A stretch of 15,720 nt of DNA from Janthinobacterium lividum (GTDB lineage Bacteria; Pseudomonadota; Gammaproteobacteria; Steroidobacterales; Steroidobacteraceae): positions 1 to 15,720 of the forward strand of contig CALPVO020000011.1 of the NCBI GenBank assembly GCA_943327025.2. The letters run 5' to 3'. Below are positions 7,138 to 14,557 of the stretch, piece after piece. A program made the position numbers and the translations under genes. The notes under the pieces are model-generated. The model was not told the origin of the DNA and did not search any database. It saw nothing but the letters and a program-made list of their open reading frames with translations. Position 1 is the stretch's first letter. Each line of letters starts with the position of its first letter.

Positions 7138-7634
7138 ACACTCCGCATCGCATTAGCGTCGCGCGCTGGCACCAGTGGGGGGCAATGTTGCTCGGTGCAT
7201 TGCTGCTGTTCGCCTCGGCCGCAGCTCTCGCCGTTGATGCCGAAGATACCTTGGTGGACCCGGCGCTTCGTACCCGCTACGAGTCCATCAACCGCGAACT
7301 GCGTTGTTTGGTCTGCCAAAACCAGACCATCGCCGATTCGGACGCGGATCTCGCCAAGGACTTGCGGCGCGAGGTGCGCGGCATGTTGGAAGCCGGCAAA
7401 ACCGATGCTGAAATTCGGGGTTTCATGACGGACCGCTACGGCGACTTTGTCCTCTATAAGCCGCGGTCGACGGTGCTTTGGGCCGCGCCTGCAGTACTGC
7501 TGCTGGGTGGTTTGTTGTTGGTGGGGCGCATTGTCGTGCGGCGTTCGCGGTCGATGGCCACGGCAGCCCCGGACCCCGACGACTCGTTGGCGAATGACGA
7601 GCCGGGTACCCGGCCGACGGATGGCAAAGCATGA
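7134..7634 (+). CDS. ccmH: Apocytochrome thioreductase subunit CcmH (CycL type)
   Basis: Membrane-anchored periplasmic protein that exchanges thiols with apocytochrome c in the haem lyase complex. It has 166 residues with a signal peptide (about 16-34, LLGALLLFASAAALA). The three-helix domain holds LRCLVCQN, the redox Cys58 and Cys61, then the conserved RYGDFVLYKP (101-110) and one membrane helix (about 114-133) with a charged tail. The ATG at 7134 overlaps the ccmG stop; GGAG at 7123-7126 is well spaced. An upstream in-frame start at 7083 would lie deep inside ccmG. Here the CcmH domain and the TPR domain are separate genes, unlike the E. coli fusion. Confidence 0.95.
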   Translation: MNTPHRISVARWHQWGAMLLGALLLFASAAALAVDAEDTLVDPALRTRYESINRELRCLVCQNQTIADSDADLAKDLRREVRGMLEAGKTDAEIRGFMTDRYGDFVLYKPRSTVLWAAPAVLLLGGLLLVGRIVVRRSRSMATAAPDPDDSLANDEPGTRPTDGKA

Positions 7635-8659
7635 TCAAGTTCACCTTCCTGGCCTTTCTGCTCGCTGTAGTCGGCGTCGCGTGGCTTTGCTGGCCGTTGG
7701 TGCGGCAGAAAGGTAGCGAGGCCCGTTCCGTACTACCCGTCATAGGCTCTGCAGTGCTCGTGCCCGTGCTCGCGTTCGGCACTTATCTCGGGGCTAGCAA
7801 CTGGGACTGGACCGCTGCAGCCGCAGCCGGGCCGTCCGTGCAGGAGCAGTTGGCTTCGCTCGAGGAGGCAGCTGACGCTTCGCCTGGCAATGTCGATGCC
7901 TTGCTACAGCTCGGTGCCGGCTATGGGAGCTTTGGTCGCTGGAACGAGGCGACCGAGGTTTATCGCAAGGCGTGGGACCAGACCGGACGCCAGAACCCGC
8001 TGGTGGGTCTGGAACTGGCGATGGCCATGACCAATGCCAATCCGGGCACCTTGGACGGCGAGGCCGCACCTCTGATTGAGGGTGGTTTGGCTGCACAACC
8101 GGACCTGCCGAAGGCACTCTGGCTGGGTGGCTTGCTGGCAGCGCGTCGCGGGAACGCGGATTTGGCGCGCGAGCGTTGGCAGCGCTTGCTGGCCTTGAAT
8201 CCGCCCCCAGAAGTGGCGCAGTTGTTGGAACAGAGCATTGCCCAAGTCGGCGGCGAGGCGGCAAACGCCGTAGCCGGCGGTGCTGAACCGCGGGCGGCGG
8301 CGGAAGCAGGGGGTCGAACGCTCGTCGAGTTGACGGTCACTGTAGCGCCTGGTCTCAAGGCGCAAGTCCCTGCAGGTGCAGCGCTGTTCCTCGCGGCGAG
8401 GGACCCGACACAGCCAGGGCCGCCGTTTGCGGCGCAGCGGCATATGGCCAACGAATTGCCGCTGGAGGTCCAGCTTTCCGACGCGGACGCGATGATGCCC
8501 GGGCGCACCATGTCCAGCGCCCAGCAGCTGACGATCATTGCGCGTGTTTCGCTAAGCGGACAGCCGGTGGCGGCTAGCGGCGATCTCTTCGGCGAGGCTT
8601 CCTGGCAACCCGGCAAGTCCGGCGCTCTCAGTATCGTCATCGACCGGAAGGTGCCGTGA
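7631..8659 (+). CDS. ccmI: Cytochrome c biogenesis TPR protein CcmI
   Basis: Apocytochrome chaperone of the haem lyase complex; TPR repeats bind the C-terminus of the apocytochrome. It has 342 residues. Two N-terminal membrane helices (about 3-23 and 34-53) flank a short cytoplasmic loop. A periplasmic helical TPR-like region covers about 70-205 (VDALLQLGAGYGSFGRWNEA and ARRGNADLARERWQRLLALN are repeat-like). A C-terminal beta-rich domain covers 228-340 (GLKAQVPAGAALFLAARDP), as in CycH/CcmI of gammaproteobacteria. The ATG overlaps the ccmH stop and the TGA overlaps the GTG of the next gene, so translation appears coupled onward into the transporter. Symbol follows position and architecture. 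Confidence 0.9.
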   Translation: MIKFTFLAFLLAVVGVAWLCWPLVRQKGSEARSVLPVIGSAVLVPVLAFGTYLGASNWDWTAAAAAGPSVQEQLASLEEAADASPGNVDALLQLGAGYGSFGRWNEATEVYRKAWDQTGRQNPLVGLELAMAMTNANPGTLDGEAAPLIEGGLAAQPDLPKALWLGGLLAARRGNADLARERWQRLLALNPPPEVAQLLEQSIAQVGGEAANAVAGGAEPRAAAEAGGRTLVELTVTVAPGLKAQVPAGAALFLAARDPTQPGPPFAAQRHMANELPLEVQLSDADAMMPGRTMSSAQQLTIIARVSLSGQPVAASGDLFGEASWQPGKSGALSIVIDRKVP

Positions 8660-9927
8660 CACCCAGCGCTCGACAGCGCTTTGGCGAACGCCTGTCGGGC
8701 TTGCTCGGCGTGGCGCCGGGGGAGGGCGCACGCCTTTGGGTGAGCTTTCTCGCCTTCTTTCTGCTCCTGACGGCGTACTACATGGTCCGTCCCGTCCGCG
8801 ACTCGCTAGCCGCGGGCCTGCCAAAAGGCGAAATTCAGCATCTGGCTCTCATTGTCTTCGGGGTGATGCTCGCCGTGGTGCCGTTGTTTGGCGCACTCGT
8901 TGCACGCCTGCGACGTCGGGTACTGGTGCCAATGAGCTACGCGTTCTTCACCCTGAACTTGCTCGTATTCGCGTGGGTGTTTCTGGACCAGACGGCGCTG
9001 CTCTGGGCAGGGCGGGTCTTCTACATCTGGATCACCATTTTCAACCTGTTCGTGGTGTCGGTGTTCTGGAGTTTCATGACGGATACGTGGAACCGTGAGC
9101 AGTCCGGGCGTTTGTTCGGCATCGTGGCAGCCGGTGGCAGTCTGGGTGGGCTGGCGGGCCCGATGTTGACGACTGGCATCGTTGAACGTTTGGGCTTGTC
9201 CGCGGTGACCTTGGTCTCAGCGGTCATTTTGTCCGGCGTACTGGGCTGCATCCTGTGGCTGGTACGGGAGACTCGTGGTAGCGCCCTGCCGACCGAGGAG
9301 GCGCCAGTAGGTGGCGGCCTGTTGGCGGGGCTGACGCTGCTGTTGCGCACCCCTTTCTTGCTAGGTATTGCGGCGATGGTTCTGTTGTCTTCAGTGGCAG
9401 GGATGATTGCCTACAACGAGATTGCGCGAATGGTGAAGGCCACCTACGCCACCCCTGAGGCGCGTACTGTGTTTTTCTCTACATGGGATTTCATCATCAA
9501 CCTGACGGCCCTTGTCCTCGCGTTCCTGTTCAGCAAGGTCTCGAAGCGTCTTGGCGTTGCGGGAACTTTGGTGCTGTGCGCGGTGCTCGGCACGGTGTCG
9601 TTCGTGTTTGTCGTGTTCGCACCGACCCTCCTGATGTTGGCGCAGACGAATTGCGCGCGCCGCGCCGTAGAATTCGGCATGTTCAAGCCGGCCCGGGACT
9701 CACTCTATGGGGTGGCGGACGCCGAAAGTCGCTACAAGGCCAAGAACGCCATCGACACAGCGGTCTACCGCGGCGGTGACGTGCTGGGTGCGCAAATGCA
9801 CGGCCTGCTATCGACGGCAGGGATGGGGCTTGCACCCATGGCAATGGTGGCCACGGCAGTGGCTGGTTTAATGGCAGCGGTGGCTTATGCTACGGGCCGC
9901 GGGTATGTAACCCGCGGTGGACGTTGA
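8656..9927 (+). CDS. ATP/ADP-antiporter-like (NTT/MFS-fold) membrane transporter
   Basis: Polytopic inner-membrane protein, 423 residues, about twelve hydrophobic helices in two halves joined by a polar loop near 205-222. The first helix with YYMVRPVRDSLAA (41-53) and the second-half segment FGMFKPARDSLYG resemble the paired, internally repeated motifs of nucleotide transporter/MFS-like proteins often named NTP/NDP exchange transporter. Substrate cannot be deduced. The GTG at 8656 overlaps the ccmI stop (GTGA), and GGAAGG at 8646-8651 stands four bases upstream. The gene ends 12 bases before the adaptor gene, so it is embedded in the ccm to macAB operon. General MFS membership is the safe alternative call. 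Confidence 0.8.
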   Translation: MTPSARQRFGERLSGLLGVAPGEGARLWVSFLAFFLLLTAYYMVRPVRDSLAAGLPKGEIQHLALIVFGVMLAVVPLFGALVARLRRRVLVPMSYAFFTLNLLVFAWVFLDQTALLWAGRVFYIWITIFNLFVVSVFWSFMTDTWNREQSGRLFGIVAAGGSLGGLAGPMLTTGIVERLGLSAVTLVSAVILSGVLGCILWLVRETRGSALPTEEAPVGGGLLAGLTLLLRTPFLLGIAAMVLLSSVAGMIAYNEIARMVKATYATPEARTVFFSTWDFIINLTALVLAFLFSKVSKRLGVAGTLVLCAVLGTVSFVFVVFAPTLLMLAQTNCARRAVEFGMFKPARDSLYGVADAESRYKAKNAIDTAVYRGGDVLGAQMHGLLSTAGMGLAPMAMVATAVAGLMAAVAYATGRGYVTRGGR

Positions 9928-9937
9928 AGGGGAAGGA
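9927..9937 (+). promoter_or_regulatory. Purine-rich ribosome site for a TTG start
   Basis: AAGGGGAAGGA begins at the last base of the transporter stop codon. The AGGGG part is seven bases from the TTG at 9940. It supports the rare TTG start of the adaptor gene over the GTG at 9955. Confidence 0.6.
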
Positions 9938-9939
9938 TC

Positions 9940-11163
9940 TTGGCAAGCAATGGCGTGGCGCGTTCATGGCGTCGTTGGGTGGGCTGGACCTTGGCGGTGG
10001 TGGTCATCGCCGGTGGCTACTGGAAGTGCAGCCAGGGGGGCAAGAAGGAGGAGGTAGCGTACGAAACGGAAGCGGTCGTGCTGGGCGACCTGACCGAGAC
10101 CGTTTCCGCTAACGGCACCTTGAACCCCGTGACGCTAGTCAATGTGGGTACCCAGGTTTCTGGCACGGTGCGTCAGCTCCTGACGGACTTCAACGAACGG
10201 GTTCGCGCCGGACAAGTGTTGCTGGTGTTGGACGACCGCATCTATGCCGCGACGGTTCGGCAATTGACGGCCAATTTGCGCAGCGCCACGGCTCAGGCCG
10301 AACTTGCCGCTGGCAATCTCAAGCGCGGTGAGGCGGTCTTTGCCAAAGGCGTCATCTCGCAGCAGGATGTGGAGCAACTGCGCCAACTCGCCACCAGTGC
10401 TGCTGCACAGCGGGACGTGGTGGCGGCCCAACTCGACCGCGAACGCGCCAACCTGGGCTATACGGTCATTCGTTCCCCAGTGTCCGGCGTGGTGGTGTCG
10501 CGGGAAGTGGATATTGGCCAGACGGTAGCGGCCAGTTTCCAGACGCCGACGCTGTTCAAGATTGCCCAAGACCTGTCCAAGATGCAGATCAATGGCAGCT
10601 TTGCCGAGGCGGACATTGGTCGTTTAGCCCCCGGGCTTGGAGTCAAGTTCACGGTGGACGCGTACCCGGACCGCACCTTCTCTGGCGCCATCAGGGAAGT
10701 GCGGCTGCAGCCGAAGACCGTCCAGAACGTCGTCAATTACGACGTGGTCATCAGCGTCGATAACCCCGACTTCAAGCTACTACCAGGCATGACTGCTTAT
10801 GTGAATGTTCTGCTCTCCGAACGTAAGGACGTACTGCGTGTTCCTGCGGCGGCCTTCCGTTTCAAGCCACCGACCAAGCCGGGTGAAGCTGCGGACAAGG
10901 GTAAAGCGGACGGCGCGGGCAAGCGTCGCATGGGCGGTGGCATGAATGGTCAGCGTCCGGACGGCGCCGCGCGCGACAAGGAAGGACGTTTGCGCCCCTT
11001 GTACGTGCTGCGTGGCAAAGAATTGGAGCGAGTGATGGTACGCACCGCCGCCACGGACAAGCGGTTTGTGGAAATTCTGCCGGGCACACTCAAGGCGGGC
11101 GACTTGGTAGTGACGGGCGTTTCCGGCGATGCCGGTCGTGGCCCCCGCATGCGGATGTTCTGA
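9940..11163 (+). CDS. MacA-like periplasmic adaptor (membrane fusion) subunit
   Basis: Periplasmic adaptor of a tripartite ABC efflux system, linking an inner-membrane MacB-type transporter to an outer-membrane channel. It has 407 residues and an N-terminal membrane anchor (about 13-27) without a clear lipobox. The first lipoyl half is near 45-100 (VSANGTLNPVTLVNVGTQVS), the coiled-coil hairpin at about 104-172, the second lipoyl half at 173-200 (YTVIRSPVSGVVVSREVDIG), then the beta-barrel (205-300) and membrane-proximal domain. An unusual Lys/Gly/Arg-rich insert lies at about 310-350. The start is TTG at 9940. It is followed two bases later by the ATPase gene. The substrate is unknown. Confidence 0.9.
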   Translation: MASNGVARSWRRWVGWTLAVVVIAGGYWKCSQGGKKEEVAYETEAVVLGDLTETVSANGTLNPVTLVNVGTQVSGTVRQLLTDFNERVRAGQVLLVLDDRIYAATVRQLTANLRSATAQAELAAGNLKRGEAVFAKGVISQQDVEQLRQLATSAAAQRDVVAAQLDRERANLGYTVIRSPVSGVVVSREVDIGQTVAASFQTPTLFKIAQDLSKMQINGSFAEADIGRLAPGLGVKFTVDAYPDRTFSGAIREVRLQPKTVQNVVNYDVVISVDNPDFKLLPGMTAYVNVLLSERKDVLRVPAAAFRFKPPTKPGEAADKGKADGAGKRRMGGGMNGQRPDGAARDKEGRLRPLYVLRGKELERVMVRTAATDKRFVEILPGTLKAGDLVVTGVSGDAGRGPRMRMF

Positions 11164-11164
11164 G

Positions 11165-11872
11165 ATGGCCGTCATTGAACTCACCGGCGTCTTGAAGGAC
11201 TACACGACGGAAGCGGAAACGCTGCACGTGTTGAAAGGCATCAATCTGCAGATTGATGCTGGCGAGTTTGTGGCGATCATGGGCCCCAGTGGTTCCGGCA
11301 AATCGACGCTGATGAATATCCTCGGTTGCCTCGATGTACCCACGGACGGTGTTTATCGACTCGCTGGCTCCAGTGTGGGCGAACTCGACGACTCCGCACT
11401 CGCGGGGCTGCGGAACCGTACCTTGGGGTTCGTGTTCCAGGGGTTCAATCTCATGGCGCGCAGTAGCCTTGAGGACAACGTCGCGCTCCCGCTGGTTTAT
11501 GCCGGCGTCTCCCGGGCCGATCGCAACCAACGGGCACGCGACATGCTGACCAAGGTGGGGCTGGAGGGCTATGCCCGCAGTCTGCCGAACCGCATTTCGG
11601 GTGGTCAACAACAGCGCGTGGCCATTGCTCGTGCCTTGGTAGGCCAGCCGGCCGTCGTGTTGGCGGACGAGCCCACTGGCAATCTCGACTCGACTACTAG
11701 CGCAGAAATCATGCGCCTCTTTGAGCGCCTTAACCGCGAAGAGGGCGTGACGCTAATCGTGGTCACTCACGAGCAGGATATTGCGGCGTGGGCCAAGCGT
11801 CTCGTCTTGCTGAAGGATGGCCTCATCCAGTACGACGGGCCGATTCCGCCAGAGTTCAGGAGAAACGAATGA
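11165..11872 (+). CDS. MacB/LolD-type ABC transporter ATPase
   Basis: Cytoplasmic ATPase of a type VII (MacB-fold) ABC transporter that powers periplasmic export. It has 235 residues. Walker A is GPSGSGKST (40-48), the Q-loop is VFQGFNLM (Gln92), the signature is ISGGQQQRVAIARAL (144-158), Walker B is VVLADEPTGNLDS (164-176) and the switch His is in VTHEQD (His202). The ATG at 11165 lies one base after the adaptor stop; an in-frame start at 11129 lies inside the adaptor gene and is not needed. In E. coli MacB the ATPase is fused to the permease; here they are two genes overlapping by ATGA. Confidence 0.94.
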   Translation: MAVIELTGVLKDYTTEAETLHVLKGINLQIDAGEFVAIMGPSGSGKSTLMNILGCLDVPTDGVYRLAGSSVGELDDSALAGLRNRTLGFVFQGFNLMARSSLEDNVALPLVYAGVSRADRNQRARDMLTKVGLEGYARSLPNRISGGQQQRVAIARALVGQPAVVLADEPTGNLDSTTSAEIMRLFERLNREEGVTLIVVTHEQDIAAWAKRLVLLKDGLIQYDGPIPPEFRRNE

Positions 11873-13089
11873 TTGGTCCGCTCATCGGCGAGGCGCTGCG
11901 CGCCATGGCCGCGAACCGTATGCGTTCGGCTTTGACCATGCTCGGGATGGTCATTGGGGTCGGCGCTGTCATCATGATGCTGGCCATCGGCAAGGGCGTG
12001 GAAGACAGCGTCAGAGCGTCCATCGCTTCGATGGGCAGTAATTTGTTCATGGTGGTCTCCGGTGCGCCGCAAGCGGGAGGCATCCGCATGGGGTCGGGAA
12101 GTGCGCCCACGCTGACCCTCGACGATGCGGAGGCGCTGAAGGATCTCCCTGGCGTGGTGGCGGTTGCGCCCTCTTCGCCGGGTGGCGCGCAGGTGGTGGT
12201 GGGGCCGACCAATTGGTCTACTAGCGTCACCGGCACCACGCCAGGCTATTTCACGGTCGCTGAGGTGAAGTTCGGCGAAGGCCAGCCTTTTGACGAATCT
12301 GATGTTCGTGGGGCGACTCGCGTAGCGGTCATCGGCCCTTCGTTGGCGGAGAACTTGTTTGGTGGCGACAGCCCTATCGGTCGGACCATTCGGGTCAACC
12401 AAAGCCCGTTTACTGTTATCGGTGTAACGGAGCCGCGTGGCCAAGCCATCGATGGTCGTGACCAGGACGACGTGGTCATCATTCCTGTCACCACAGCGCA
12501 ACGCCAGGTGTTTGGTACGCAGGTCATCGGTTCCGTACGCTTCGTTCAAGTGAAGGCTGAAGGGCCAGAAGCTATGGAGCGGTTGCAGGGAGATATGGAA
12601 ACGCTGCTGCGAGATAGGCACCGTATCCGTGAGGGTCAGGAAGACGATTTCTCAGTCCGCAACATGACCTCCATCATGAATGCCGCAGCCAGCACGACCG
12701 CCGCAATGAAGCTGCTGCTCGGGGCGATTGCCTCCATTTCGCTCATCGTTGGCGGCATCGGCATCATGAACATCATGCTGGTCAGTGTGACCGAACGAAC
12801 CCGCGAGATTGGCATCCGCATGGCCATTGGCGCACGACGTCGTGACGTCCTCTGGCAGTTTCTGTTGGAGTCCATCGTCCTATCCCTAGTCGGCTGCCTC
12901 ATCGGGGTGCTGGTAGGAGTAGGGGGCGCACGTGCCGTGGCCAACGCCACGGAACTGAAGCCGGTGGTTACAGCAGGGTCTGTGATGCTCGGCTTTGGTG
13001 TGGCAGCTGGCATCGGCGTGTTCTTCGGGTTTTATCCTGCAAGGCGAGCCGCTTCGCTGCAGCCCATTGAGGCCTTGCGATACCAGTAA
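11869..13089 (+). CDS. MacB-like ABC transporter permease (FtsX domain)
   Basis: Membrane subunit partnering the preceding ATPase. It has 406 residues. The first membrane helix (about 19-41, ALTMLGMVIGVGAVIMMLAI) is followed by a periplasmic MacB core domain (about 45-275). The FtsX domain then carries three helices, with the hallmark TERTREIGIRMAIGARRRDV between the first two, and it ends in the family's typical PARRAASLQPIEALRYQ. AGGAG at 11858-11862 precedes the ATG, which overlaps the ATPase stop. No outer-membrane channel (TolC-type) gene is present, so an unlinked one would be needed for full export. It is the last gene of the tight operon. Confidence 0.93.
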   Translation: MIGPLIGEALRAMAANRMRSALTMLGMVIGVGAVIMMLAIGKGVEDSVRASIASMGSNLFMVVSGAPQAGGIRMGSGSAPTLTLDDAEALKDLPGVVAVAPSSPGGAQVVVGPTNWSTSVTGTTPGYFTVAEVKFGEGQPFDESDVRGATRVAVIGPSLAENLFGGDSPIGRTIRVNQSPFTVIGVTEPRGQAIDGRDQDDVVIIPVTTAQRQVFGTQVIGSVRFVQVKAEGPEAMERLQGDMETLLRDRHRIREGQEDDFSVRNMTSIMNAAASTTAAMKLLLGAIASISLIVGGIGIMNIMLVSVTERTREIGIRMAIGARRRDVLWQFLLESIVLSLVGCLIGVLVGVGGARAVANATELKPVVTAGSVMLGFGVAAGIGVFFGFYPARRAASLQPIEALRYQ

Positions 13090-13152
13090 TTGACCGTGAA
13101 GGGCGCTGTTATCCTCCCATGACAGCCGAGAGGCGGCTTACTCAGCGGTCAA
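13090..13152 (+). other. Nested inverted repeats ahead of the flavoprotein gene
   Basis: In the 73-base gap, TTGACCG (13090-13096) and CGGTCAA (13146-13152) are exact inverted copies. They enclose a smaller hairpin AGCCG-AGAGG-CGGCT (13124-13138). The outer right arm covers the first two bases of AAGGA (13151-13155), the ribosome site of the next gene. It could form a leader structure or a weak terminator without a T-tract. The outer stem is long-range, so chance is possible. Confidence 0.35.
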
Positions 13153-13162
13153 GGAACTCCTG

Positions 13163-14557
13163 ATGCACTCCACTGAAGTCGACTATGACGTCATTGTGTT
13201 GGGTGGCGGCGGCGCCGGGATGGCGGCGGCCAATGCGGCGGCGGAGGCGGGCGCCCGCGTGTTGCTGGTCGATGCTGACCGGAAACTCGGTGGGAGCACG
13301 GCTTTGTCTGGTGGCGTGTTCTACGCTGCCGGCACCCATGTTCAACGTTCTGCCGGCATCGTGGACAGCGCTGCGGAGCAGTTCCGTTATTACATGAACG
13401 TCAACCAGCACAAGTTGGAGCCGTCATTGGTTCACCGCCTTTGCGAGGATAGTGCGCCGACGCTCGATTGGCTGATATCGCTTGGGGTGGAGTTTCGGGT
13501 AGAAGATCTCTACGTAGCGGGCGTGGATGGCGTGGCCCGCGGACACCGAGCTGCGGGCCACGGCGCAGCTATCGCCGCAGCGCTCGAGGCTTCGCTGGTT
13601 GGCAAGACCGTCGATGTGGCGCTGAACACTCGTATTCTCAAGTTGCATCAAGAGTCGGGTAGGGTCACTGGCGTCGTTACTGACGATGGTGTTGTTCGCG
13701 CAGGAGCGGTAGTGGTGGCCACAGGTGGCTTCGGCAACGATTCGGAGAAGCTGGCGCAGTACTACCCAGACGCGACCCGCCATCCGGACATCGCGTGGTA
13801 CATCGGTAGTCAACATTCCCGGGGTGACGGCATTGACCTCGGGCAGCAGGTAGGCGCAGAGCTCGCTGGCTATAACCGTGGATTGCTGCTGCTCACGTCT
13901 GGGTTCAACAAAGAGTTGGAGCCATACCTGCCTGGCTGGCTGGTGTTCGTGAATCGACACGGCAGACGTTTTGTCAACGAGCGTACGGAGTATTCGGTGT
14001 TGGCAGAGGTACTAAAGGAGCAGCCTGCGGGCGAATGCTTCGCTATCTTCGACGAGGTGAGTCGCGCGAAGTCCCACAAGCCTGCGGCACCCAACTGGGC
14101 AGCAGACCGCTTGGCTGAGTTCGCACATAGCGGGAAATTGACGGTTCGCAACTCTTTGCACGAGCTAGCCGAGGCGCTTGGCGTTCACGCTGCGACGCTC
14201 GAAACGATGGTGGCGCGCTACAACGCCGATTGCGAGGCTGGCACGGACACACGCTTTTTCAAGGGTGCGGAATGGATGCAGCCTATCCGCCAGGCGCCGT
14301 TTTACGCAGCGCCAATCAAGCCGGCGGTTGTTTGTTGGACAGGAACCGGTCTGCGAATCGATCGCGAGGCACACGTGTTGGGCCCAGCCGATGTGCCCAT
14401 TCCCGGGCTATTCGCTGCGGGTGAAGCTACCGGCGGAATGTTCGGGCAGTGTTATGCCGCAGGAGGCGCGTCCATCGCCAATGCCGTTATCTTCGGAAGA
14501 ATCGCCGGTCGAAACGCAGCCGTGGCATCACGCCTAACGGCTCAAACAGCAGTTTGA
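13163..14557 (+). CDS. FAD-dependent oxidoreductase (FAD_binding_2, fumarate reductase/ketosteroid dehydrogenase type)
   Basis: Flavoprotein that probably transfers hydride to or from a carbon-carbon double bond; the substrate is unknown. It has 464 residues. The Rossmann dinucleotide site is YDVIVLGGGGAGMAAANAAA (8-27), with Asp37 after the second strand. KLGGSTALSGGVFYAAGT (41-58) is the FAD/isoalloxazine contact typical of flavocytochrome c and KstD proteins. HGRRFVNER in the middle resembles the region that carries the catalytic Arg in fumarate reductases. IPGLFAAGEATGGMFGQCYA and GGASIANAVIFGRIAG form the C-terminal FAD site. There is no signal peptide or haem motif, so it is likely cytoplasmic. 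AAGGA at 13151-13155 is seven bases from the ATG. The last 23 codons overlap the opposing desaturase gene. Confidence 0.9.
   Translation: MHSTEVDYDVIVLGGGGAGMAAANAAAEAGARVLLVDADRKLGGSTALSGGVFYAAGTHVQRSAGIVDSAAEQFRYYMNVNQHKLEPSLVHRLCEDSAPTLDWLISLGVEFRVEDLYVAGVDGVARGHRAAGHGAAIAAALEASLVGKTVDVALNTRILKLHQESGRVTGVVTDDGVVRAGAVVVATGGFGNDSEKLAQYYPDATRHPDIAWYIGSQHSRGDGIDLGQQVGAELAGYNRGLLLLTSGFNKELEPYLPGWLVFVNRHGRRFVNERTEYSVLAEVLKEQPAGECFAIFDEVSRAKSHKPAAPNWAADRLAEFAHSGKLTVRNSLHELAEALGVHAATLETMVARYNADCEAGTDTRFFKGAEWMQPIRQAPFYAAPIKPAVVCWTGTGLRIDREAHVLGPADVPIPGLFAAGEATGGMFGQCYAAGGASIANAVIFGRIAGRNAAVASRLTAQTAV

Noticed and set aside
13090..13115. Promoter-like TTGACC followed by TATCCT before the flavoprotein gene
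   Set aside because: The spacing between the hexamers is only 14 bases, too short for a sigma70 promoter; TTGACC is better explained as an arm of the inverted repeat.
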